DNA from: Planctomycetota bacterium
Lineage (GTDB): Bacteria > Planctomycetota > GCA-002687715 > DRQF01
Assembly (NCBI GenBank): GCA_020639295.1
Contig: JACKGY010000008.1
Coordinates: 196,422-260,421 of the forward strand
Length of the DNA stretch: 64,000 bases
Direction of reading: 5' to 3'
Shown here: positions 50,449 to 57,565 of the stretch, one piece after another
Position numbering within the stretch: the stretch's first letter is position 1
How the letters are laid out: each line of letters begins with the position of its first letter
Notes under the pieces: generated by a model
Told to the model about the DNA's origin: nothing
Databases searched by the model: none
The model's input: only the letters and a program-made list of their open reading frames with translations
Translations under genes and position numbers: made by a program

Positions 50449-51618
50449 TCAGGGTCGCGGCAGGATGAAGCTGAGCAGGAGCCGGGAGTTCGGACGATCG
50501 CTCGGCCGGCTGGCGGCACCCTCGGCCCGGGCATAGAGGCGGAGCTTCAGGCCGGCGCGGCCCTCGAGCCGCCGGATCAGTTCCTCGGCCGATTGCCGGG
50601 CGAGCTCGAGTTCGACCCAGACCCCGTTCTCGTCGTCACCCGCCTCGTCGCCATCCAGCTTGACGATGGGCGTCACCTTGAGCTTGATCCCGAGCCGGCG
50701 GGCCTCGGCCTCGAGTCCCGCGAGCGAGCCGGGACCGAGCAGCAGGTAGCTTCGGTCCGGGCTGCGCGGTTTCGCCTGGCCGGCGCCCCGGCGCTCACCC
50801 TTGGCCTCGTCGACACCCTTCTCGGGCGTCTTGTTGCCTTCGTCCTTCAGGCGCGGGGCCTCGCCCTGGTCGGCACCCATCGCCTTGGCGCCGGGCGCCC
50901 CCAGGGCGCCGTCCTCCGCGGCCGGGGCAGCCGTCGCGCCATCGAGGAAGGCCTCGGTCTCGGCCCGGGGCTCGACCGGCTCCATCCCCCGCTTACGGAC
51001 CTGGGCCCCGGCGCGATCGAGGAAGCCGCCCCAGTGGTCGAGGACCCGCTCCTCGCCCGCCTCGGCCTCCTCGTCGTCGTGTTCCTTGCCGATGGCGACG
51101 GACTTCTTGGCCACGGCCTCGGGCCGAGGTGCTCCGGCCTCCGCCGGAACGACGGGTTCCTCGCTCTTGCCTTCCAGGCCGCCGGCGGCGGGACCGACCT
51201 CCTTGTCCTTCGCGAGGCGGTCACCGTCCTCGGCCTCGAGCAGGGCACGCTCGGAGGCCTCGGGCATCTCGAGCCGGCTCTCCTCGACCATGACGAAGAC
51301 GGTGAGGCCGATGAGCAGCGCGGCCGCCACGGCCGGCAGGGCACGGAAGCGGCCGAAGAACCGCCGGCCCCGCGGGGCCGGTGGCCGGCCCGACGCCAAC
51401 TCGGCGCGGAAGGCCGCGCGCAATTCGTCGAGCAGACCGTCCGGAGCGGGAGCCGGGCCGATCGCGTTCAGATCCGAGACCAGGAGGGACAGGGACTCGA
51501 AGGCACGCGCGCAATCCGGGCAACGATCGAGCTCGGCCTCGACCTGGAGCCTCTCCGCCTCGGTCAGCTGACCGTCGAGGTAGAGAGAAAGGCGGTCCTG
51601 GCAGTCGCGGCAGTCCAT
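50449..51618 (-). CDS. Anti-sigma factor with N-terminal zinc-binding motif
   Basis: 389 residues from the ATG at 51618, overlapping the sigma stop (ATGA). Zinc-finger anti-sigma N-terminus: MDCRDCQDRLSLYLDGQLTE and RCPDCARAF. The usual His of the H-x3-C-x2-C motif is replaced (Glu at that place), but an extra N-terminal C-x2-C could supply ligands. One membrane segment (LPAVAAALLIGLTVFVMV, about 94-111) is followed by a long, low-complexity Ala/Glu/Pro-rich periplasmic part, then a compact C-terminal domain (YLLLGPGSLAGLEAEARRLG; ELARQSAEELIRRLEGRAGL). It should hold the co-encoded sigma factor at the membrane. Confidence 0.88.
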   Translation of the reverse strand: MDCRDCQDRLSLYLDGQLTEAERLQVEAELDRCPDCARAFESLSLLVSDLNAIGPAPAPDGLLDELRAAFRAELASGRPPAPRGRRFFGRFRALPAVAAALLIGLTVFVMVEESRLEMPEASERALLEAEDGDRLAKDKEVGPAAGGLEGKSEEPVVPAEAGAPRPEAVAKKSVAIGKEHDDEEAEAGEERVLDHWGGFLDRAGAQVRKRGMEPVEPRAETEAFLDGATAAPAAEDGALGAPGAKAMGADQGEAPRLKDEGNKTPEKGVDEAKGERRGAGQAKPRSPDRSYLLLGPGSLAGLEAEARRLGIKLKVTPIVKLDGDEAGDDENGVWVELELARQSAEELIRRLEGRAGLKLRLYARAEGAASRPSDRPNSRLLLSFILPRP

Positions 51619-52214
51619 CACGCGTCCTGGTCGAAGAAGTCGCCGAGACGCGACTTCAGTTCCATCCTGGCCCGGTGCAAGCGGGACCTCACGGTCCCCA
51701 CCGGCAGCTCGAGGAGTTCGGCCATCTCCTCGTACGATCGGCGGTCGAGGTCGCGTAGCACGACGACCTCGCGAAAATCCGGCGGCAGGTCCCGGATCGC
51801 CCGGGCGACCGCGAGCCGGCGCTCGGTCGAAGCCGCCTCGCGCGCCGGGTCGGCGGCATCGGGCGCCGCGACCTCGAGACTGGCGCCGTCGTCGTCGAGC
51901 GGCTGGTCGAGGGACAGGCGCGGATTCGGCCGCGAGCGTTCCCTGCGGAACTCCGAGGCCACCAGGTTCCGGGCGATGCGATAGAGCCAGGTGTAGAAGG
52001 CGGCATCACCCGAGAAGGCCTCGAGCCCGCGCCAGGCGCGAAGGAAGGCCTCCTGGCACAAGTCCTCCACCTGGTCGCGGTCACGCAGCATCCGCGCCAT
52101 GGCCCCGAAGAGCCGCCCATGATGGCGGCGCATCAGTTCCTCGAAGGCCTCCGGACGCCGTTCCGGGCCCGCCAGGCGGACCAGTTCGGCTTCCTCGAGC
52201 GCTTCGAGATCCAT
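51618..52214 (-). CDS. ECF-type RNA polymerase sigma factor
   Basis: 198 residues (AAGGAG ahead of the ATG). Region 2: MLRDRDQVEDLCQEAFLRAW, FYTWLYRIARNLVASEFRRE. Region 4: IRDLPPDFREVVVLRDLDRR, YEEMAELLELPVGTVRSRLH. Region 3 is replaced by a 40-residue linker, as in ECF sigmas. Paired with its own anti-sigma. It follows the BMC-T gene by 103 bases on the same strand, so it may be co-transcribed with, or regulate, the microcompartment genes. Confidence 0.94.
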   Translation of the reverse strand: MDLEALEEAELVRLAGPERRPEAFEELMRRHHGRLFGAMARMLRDRDQVEDLCQEAFLRAWRGLEAFSGDAAFYTWLYRIARNLVASEFRRERSRPNPRLSLDQPLDDDGASLEVAAPDAADPAREAASTERRLAVARAIRDLPPDFREVVVLRDLDRRSYEEMAELLELPVGTVRSRLHRARMELKSRLGDFFDQDA

Positions 52215-52317
52215 GTCACGGCTCCTTGGACCCAGGTCGAACGATCAGGTTCCGAAAAAGACGGCGGCGGGTGTTCACCCGGCCGTCGGCCACGCCAGCG
52301 TCACCGGTCGACCCCGG

Positions 52318-52914
52318 TCAGGGAAAGGGGCTGAAGGGCGACCGGGGCTCGAGTAGATGACGGACGAGCAGCGGATCGGGATTCGGAATCAGGCTGGCGT
52401 CGTGGAAACCGCCCCGTCCCTCGGCCAGGGTCCGCCCGGCCTCCAGGGCCGCCTCCACCGAGGACACCTCACCGGTGATGCTGAAGAAGGCATGGCCGAA
52501 GAGGCCCATCGCCAGCCGGAGTTCGATCAGTTCGACCTCGGCCGCCTTCAGGGCGCGATCGAGCGCCGCGAGGCAATCGGCCAGGTTGATGGTCTCCAGC
52601 AGTCCCACGGCGTCGATCTCGGGCTGGCGCAGCTCGAAGAGACCGCTCAGGAGCTGCGGGTGCGGGGCCGCCAGTTCGAGCCGGCCCACCAGGCGATCGC
52701 CGGCGCGCTCGGCCGCCCGGGCGGCGGCTCTCTGAACCGCCTCCACCTCGCCCTCGAAGAGCAGGACCCAGCGGGCCGGGTCCACGGGCCGAGCGACCAG
52801 GACGGTCACGACCGCTTCCTTGATCAGGGCGTCGGCGGCGACGACTCCGCGTGGAATCGACGCCACCTCGATCAACCCGAGCGCCCTGTCCTCGGCCGGC
52901 CTCATCGCCTGCAT
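52318..52914 (-). CDS. BMC shell trimer protein, tandem BMC domains (BMC-T1 type)
   Basis: 198 residues; ATG at 52914, or 52905. Two BMC domains in a row: residues about 11-90 (ALGLIEVASIPRGVVAADAL) and 100-185 (DAVGLLETINLADCLAALDR; GHAFFSITGEVSSVEAALEA). Tandem-domain shell proteins form pseudohexameric trimers. The sequence closely recalls the Haliangium ochraceum BMC-T1 (from memory: LELTSIARGITVAD, AFFTLTGELADVEAA). It tiles the facets of a protein shell in the cytoplasm. Last shell gene of the locus, 25 bases after BMC-P. Confidence 0.92.
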   Translation of the reverse strand: MQAMRPAEDRALGLIEVASIPRGVVAADALIKEAVVTVLVARPVDPARWVLLFEGEVEAVQRAAARAAERAGDRLVGRLELAAPHPQLLSGLFELRQPEIDAVGLLETINLADCLAALDRALKAAEVELIELRLAMGLFGHAFFSITGEVSSVEAALEAGRTLAEGRGGFHDASLIPNPDPLLVRHLLEPRSPFSPFP

Positions 52915-52939
52915 CGTTCAGACCCCGATCCCGTTGCGG

Positions 52940-53653
52940 TCAGCTCCCGCCGACCTCTTCGTCGTCGCCCCAGATGGCGTCGACGTCCTCGAATCCCGGC
53001 AGATCGTCGTCGCGCTCGACGACGTAGTCGATCGGCTCCTCCTCGGCCCCGGCGGCCGGAGGATCGAGTTCATCGGCCTCCCCTTCCGCGAGGGCGAAGA
53101 GGTCGCCGGTGGTCCCGTCCGCCGCGTCGTCCGGCGCGACCGCGGGAGCGGTCTTCTCCACGACCGCCTTCCGGGTCGACGCCTTCTTCCTCGCAGACTT
53201 CTTGCTCGCCGCCTTCTTGCGGCTCGTGCTCTTCTTCCGCGCGGACCTTCCGGCGCTCGCGGTCTCCGGGGCCTCATCCTCGACCGCCGGTTCATCCCCG
53301 GCCTCGTCGGCCTCCTCCGGATCGAGCGCCGAGGCCCGGTCGCGATCGGCGCCGGGCGAAGTCGCGATCGGGAGGCCCGGGAGCGCCGGATCCCCGATCT
53401 CGACCTCGAGGTCGTCGATGACCGCGATCAGGGCGGCCTCGATCGCCGACTCCGGGTCGCCCAGCGCGTTCCGCGCCGCGCGCCCGAGGGTGACGAGGAC
53501 GCGATCCCCGCGCCCGGCGCCGACCAGGTCGACGGCGACCAGGTCCTCGCGCCGGTGCCGGCCCTCCGGGCGGACGATCAGCAGCTTGCGGCCGGCGAGG
53601 CTCGCGAGCCTCACCGATGCCCAGAGCTCGCCGACCACCCGCCCGTGGATCAT
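52940..53653 (-). CDS. BMC-P shell pentamer (EutN/CcmL fold) with long H1-like tail
   Basis: 237 residues; the EutN/CcmL domain needs only about the first 88 (GRVVGELWASVRLASLAGRK, LLIVRP, VLVTLGRAARNALG, AALIAVIDDLEV), which form the pentamers closing shell vertices. The remaining 150 residues are unusual: acidic (110-130), then a Lys/Arg-Ala-Ser stretch at about 136-165 made of (S)xRKKAxxKKSxRKK-like repeats as in histone H1, then acidic again to the end (VVERDDDLPGFEDVDAIWGD). The ATG overlaps the BMC-T2 stop. The tail points away from the core domain and could bind nucleic acid, cargo or another shell protein; its role is not known. Confidence 0.88.
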   Translation of the reverse strand: MIHGRVVGELWASVRLASLAGRKLLIVRPEGRHRREDLVAVDLVGAGRGDRVLVTLGRAARNALGDPESAIEAALIAVIDDLEVEIGDPALPGLPIATSPGADRDRASALDPEEADEAGDEPAVEDEAPETASAGRSARKKSTSRKKAASKKSARKKASTRKAVVEKTAPAVAPDDAADGTTGDLFALAEGEADELDPPAAGAEEEPIDYVVERDDDLPGFEDVDAIWGDDEEVGGS

Positions 53654-54279
53654 GCGCCGCGCTCGCGTCCCGAGACCTGACGCAGCGCCGCCTCGACGGC
53701 GGCCACGGCCTCGGCGATCGACGACTCCGTGCCGCCCAGGTAGACGCGACCGAAGGCGCCCGAGCTGCGCACGTCGATGATCTTGATGTCCGCGTTCTTC
53801 TCGGCCTCGTTGGCGGCGAGGGCCGCATAGGCGGCCGGCTCGACCTCGAGGATGTAGAGCGCGTCACCACCCAGCAGCATGTGGCCGTAGCGCATCCGGT
53901 TGATGAGCTGGGCCTGATAGTCGCTGACGTTGGTGATCACCTGCGAGGACATGATCCGGGGTTTCAGACGGTCGTTCTCGCCCAGGCCCATCGACTCGAG
54001 GGCCGCATGACCCGAGGCGAGGACCTCTGCCTGCGACGGACCGTGGATCTCGAGCAGGCCGTAGGCCCGTTCGACGATCTGCATGCCCGGGCGGACGTCG
54101 TTGGCCTTGAGGGCCACGTCGGTCGCGCGGTTGATGGCGATGCCGGGAGCGATCTCGATGTAGACCGCCGCCTCCCCCGCCACCGGCAGGTAGCCGCGGG
54201 CCGTGGTCGCCACGTAGGAGGCGAACTGCGGCTGCATGCGGTCGAGGAAGACGAAGGTACGAAGTTCGGTGTCGGCCAC
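53650..54279 (-). CDS. BMC shell trimer protein, tandem BMC domains (BMC-T2 type)
   Basis: 209 residues with two permuted BMC domains: [52 protein letters not shown] in the first half; [40 protein letters not shown] and [13 protein letters not shown] in the second. The sequence matches Haliangium BMC-T2 almost block for block (from memory: [39 protein letters not shown]). Such trimers can stack and have gated central pores. Eleven bases after BMC-H and coupled to BMC-P. Confidence 0.93.
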   Translation of the reverse strand: [209 protein letters not shown]

Positions 54280-54290
54280 GGTTCAGCCCA

Positions 54291-54584
<294 letters not shown>

Positions 54585-54633
54585 CTTGACGACTCCTCAA
54601 CCTCGAAGGGAGACGGACCTCCGTCTCCCGGAC

Positions 54634-56304
54634 TCAACATCCTGGACAGACGCCGCCGCGCTCGGGCGGGCAGTCCGCACAGCGACCGAAGGGACAGCCA
54701 TCGGTCCTCTTGTTCGCCAGGGCGCTCCGGATGATCTGTTCCAGATCGCTGGCTGAATAGACCTGTTCGGGACGCAGGCCGGAGACCGCGCAGCGGGTCT
54801 CCGGCTGCTGGGACGGCCGCGGCACCCAGAGCGGCTTGCGGCCACGCGTCGGGGCCGGGCCTCGGGGCGCTGCCGGGGCGACCGCGCGCGACTCCGGCGC
54901 GGTCGCGGCGGTCGGCGCCGGCCCCAGATCGGGGAAGTCGTCGCGCCAGTCCGGCGTGTCCCAGCGCCCATCGACCCGGGCGAGACGCTTCACGTTCAGG
55001 AGGTGCATCGGCCCGATGTTGTCCGAGGTGATGTTGCCCCCGAAGGAACCGCAGCCGAGCGTCATGCTGGGCACCAGGCCGGTCGTGTAGCCGACCGCTC
55101 CCTGGCTCGACGGGCTGTTCACCAGGATGCGATTGACCGGTTTCTTCTCGGCGAACTCGCGGATCACGGCCTCGTCGCGGCAGTGGATCGCGAGCGTGTG
55201 CCCCATGCCGCCGAAGGCCAGCACCTCGAGGCAGCGGCGACAGCCGGCGTCGTGGCCGTCCTCGGTGAAGACCGAGAGGATGGGTGAGAGCTTCTCGACC
55301 GACAGGGGATGCTCCCAGCCGACTCCCGCACAGTCCGCCAGCAGCACCGTGGTCTCCTGCGGCAGCTCGAAGCCGGCCATCCGGGCCAGCTCGTGGGGGT
55401 AGCGCCCGACGATCTCCGCGTTCATCGACCGCCCCCGGACCACGATGCCGGCCAGCTTCCGCGCCTCCTCGGCCGAGCAGTGATGGGCGCCGAGCTTCTT
55501 CATCTCGGCGAGGAAGGCGTCGCGGATCGGACGGTCGAGGACGAGGCTCTGCTCGGAGGCGCAGATGGTGCCGTTGTCGAAGGTCTGGCTGGCGACGATG
55601 GCGCGAGCGGCGGCGGCGAGATCGGCGCTGCGATCGATCCAGGCCGGACTGTTGCCCGGTCCGACGCCGAAGGCGGGCTTGCCCGAGGAGTAGGCGGCCC
55701 GCACCAGTCCGGCACCACCGGTGGCCAGGATGAGGTCGGTGAGCCGATGCTTCATCAGCTCGTCGGTACCCTCGAGGGTCACCTCGTCCATCACCGTGAG
55801 GATGTCGCGCGGGGCGCCGGCCTCGACCGCAGCCTCGTGGACCACCCGGATGCTCTCGGCGATGCAGCGCACCGCCCGGGGATGCGGGCTGGTCACCATG
55901 CCGTTGCGCGACTTCATGGCGATGATCGCCTTGAACAGCGCCGTCGAGGTCGGATTGGTGGTCGGGATGATGGCGGCGATGACGCCGAAGGGATCGGCAT
56001 AGTCGTCGACGCCGCGCCGCGGGTCGGAGGCGATCAGGCCGCAGGTCTTGAGCTCGCGGATGTAGCGCCAGAGGCCACGGGTGGCGAAGCGGTTCTTCGC
56101 CTCCTTGCTCTCCACCCGACCGAAACCGGTCTCGGCGACGGCCAGCTCGGCGAGCCGCCGCGACTCGCGGTAGCCGGCCTCGACCATCGCGTAGCAGATG
56201 CGATCGACCCGGGCCTGGTCGTAGCTCCGGTAGAGCTCGAAGGCCGCCCGCGTGCGCTCGAGGAGTTCGCGCGCTTGTTGTCTGGAGCCGAGATCGGGGT
56301 GCAT
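54634..56304 (-). CDS. BMC CoA-acylating aldehyde dehydrogenase with Cys-rich C-terminal tail
   Basis: 556 residues (AGGAG just before the ATG). PduP/EutE/AdhE-type dehydrogenase: VIAAIIPTTNPTSTALFKAI (NAD/CoA region), GVGPGNSPAWID, catalytic C248 in FDNGTICASEQSLV, and AFGGMGHTLAIHC. It would turn an aldehyde plus CoA and NAD+ into acyl-CoA inside the shell. After about residue 455 comes a Pro/Ala linker and a short amphipathic helix (VYSASDLEQIIRSALANK, 515-532) that looks like an encapsulation peptide. The last 20 residues hold five cysteines, C537-x4-C542-x2-C545-x7-C553-x2-C556, which could bind an Fe-S cluster or zinc. I know of no such tail in PduP or EutE. It is 22 bases after rodA. 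Confidence 0.93.
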   Translation of the reverse strand: MHPDLGSRQQARELLERTRAAFELYRSYDQARVDRICYAMVEAGYRESRRLAELAVAETGFGRVESKEAKNRFATRGLWRYIRELKTCGLIASDPRRGVDDYADPFGVIAAIIPTTNPTSTALFKAIIAMKSRNGMVTSPHPRAVRCIAESIRVVHEAAVEAGAPRDILTVMDEVTLEGTDELMKHRLTDLILATGGAGLVRAAYSSGKPAFGVGPGNSPAWIDRSADLAAAARAIVASQTFDNGTICASEQSLVLDRPIRDAFLAEMKKLGAHHCSAEEARKLAGIVVRGRSMNAEIVGRYPHELARMAGFELPQETTVLLADCAGVGWEHPLSVEKLSPILSVFTEDGHDAGCRRCLEVLAFGGMGHTLAIHCRDEAVIREFAEKKPVNRILVNSPSSQGAVGYTTGLVPSMTLGCGSFGGNITSDNIGPMHLLNVKRLARVDGRWDTPDWRDDFPDLGPAPTAATAPESRAVAPAAPRGPAPTRGRKPLWVPRPSQQPETRCAVSGLRPEQVYSASDLEQIIRSALANKRTDGCPFGRCADCPPERGGVCPGC

Positions 56305-56326
56305 TCCGCTCCTCGGGGGGATCGTT

Positions 56327-57565
56327 TCAGCGAGTCGGCCGACCCGGAGAGGACTCTACCATAGGCCTCGGTGCTTGCAACGCCGTCGGGCGCGGCCGCT
56401 CGGGCTCCGGCCCCGGTCCGGTCGCTCCCAGCGCCCGCAGGCGCGCGAGCTGCTCCGCCAGCGGCGAACCGGCGAAGCTGACCTCGCGACTCCGCGCCAC
56501 CGAGCTGGCCAGGGCGACGGCGATCGAGAAGGTGAGCAACGAGGTGCCTCCGGCCGACACGAAGGGCAAGGTCATGCCGGTGGTCGGCACCAGGCCGATG
56601 TTGACGCCGACGTGGACCAGCGACTGACAGCCGAACAGCGTGCCGGTGCCCACGCAGAGCAGCCGACCGCCGGTCTCGCGACTCAGGCGCGCGGTCCGGA
56701 AGATCGCCATCATGAGGGCGAGGATCAGGCCGAAGAGCAGGAGGGCGCCGAGGAAACCCCGTTCCTCGGCGATCACCGCGAAGATGAAGTCGTTGTGCCG
56801 GTAGGGCAGCATGTTGAGCCGGTTCTGCGTGCCCTGGCCCCAGCCCTGCCCCGCCAGCCCGCCGATGCCGATCGACCGGATCGCCTGCTCGAGCTGGAAG
56901 CCCTCGCGCTTCTGCTCGGACTCGGTGAGCTTCGACCGCATGAAGGTCGAGAGCACCCGCTCCCGCTGGTAGGGCGCGAGCAGGAAGCTGAAGATCAGCA
57001 CGGCCCCGATCAGGCCGCCGAGCAGGATGCGCAGGACGTGTCGCCGCTCGGCGCCGGCGACGTAGAGCATCGCCAGGCCGGTGGGCACGAAGAGCACGGC
57101 GGTGCTGAGGTCGGGCTGGGCGAAGATGAGCAGGACCGGCGCGCCGAGGAGGATCGCCACCGGCAGGAGCTTGCGCCAGCGGCCGAAGTCGCTCTTGTGC
57201 TGGAGCATGCGGGCCAGGGCGAGGATGAAGGCGATCTTCATCAGCTCCGAGGGCTGCACGCTGATGCCGCCCAGCTCGAGCCAGCGCCGCGAGAAGTTGC
57301 GCGACACGCCGATCACCGGCACCAGGGCCAGGAGACCGAGCGCGGCGGCGTAGACCAGGTAGGCGCGGCGCAGGAGGAAGCGATAGGGGATCATTGCGAC
57401 CGCGATTCCCGCCACCAGCGAGATCACCAGCCACTTGCCCTGGGTCCGGTGGCTGACGTCGCCGGTCACCTCGAAGACCGAGGTCTGGGTCCAGTAGCCG
57501 AACAGGGCCAGGCCGAGCGCCAGACCGAAGAAGATCAGGGAACTCAGACGGAAGCGACCGATCAC
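56327..57565 (-). CDS. rodA: Peptidoglycan glycosyltransferase RodA
   Basis: 412 residues from a GTG that overlaps the mrdA stop. SEDS glycan polymerase of the elongasome: about ten membrane segments, RRWLELGGISVQPSELMKIA (the P-S-E block), GQPDLSTAVLFV-like FAQPDLSTAVLFVPTGLAML, YQRERVLSTF, and near the end TTGMTLPFVSAGGTSLLTFS with the SEDS C-terminal signature. It works with PBP2 and MreBCD. The BMC aldehyde dehydrogenase gene follows directly. Confidence 0.95.
   Translation of the reverse strand: MIGRFRLSSLIFFGLALGLALFGYWTQTSVFEVTGDVSHRTQGKWLVISLVAGIAVAMIPYRFLLRRAYLVYAAALGLLALVPVIGVSRNFSRRWLELGGISVQPSELMKIAFILALARMLQHKSDFGRWRKLLPVAILLGAPVLLIFAQPDLSTAVLFVPTGLAMLYVAGAERRHVLRILLGGLIGAVLIFSFLLAPYQRERVLSTFMRSKLTESEQKREGFQLEQAIRSIGIGGLAGQGWGQGTQNRLNMLPYRHNDFIFAVIAEERGFLGALLLFGLILALMMAIFRTARLSRETGGRLLCVGTGTLFGCQSLVHVGVNIGLVPTTGMTLPFVSAGGTSLLTFSIAVALASSVARSREVSFAGSPLAEQLARLRALGATGPGPEPERPRPTALQAPRPMVESSPGRPTR

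Noticed and set aside
52229..52253. Self-regulated ECF promoter (GGAAC-N17-GTC) ahead of the sigma gene
   Set aside because: The start point would fall at about 52222, inside the AAGGAG ribosome binding site, leaving no usable leader.
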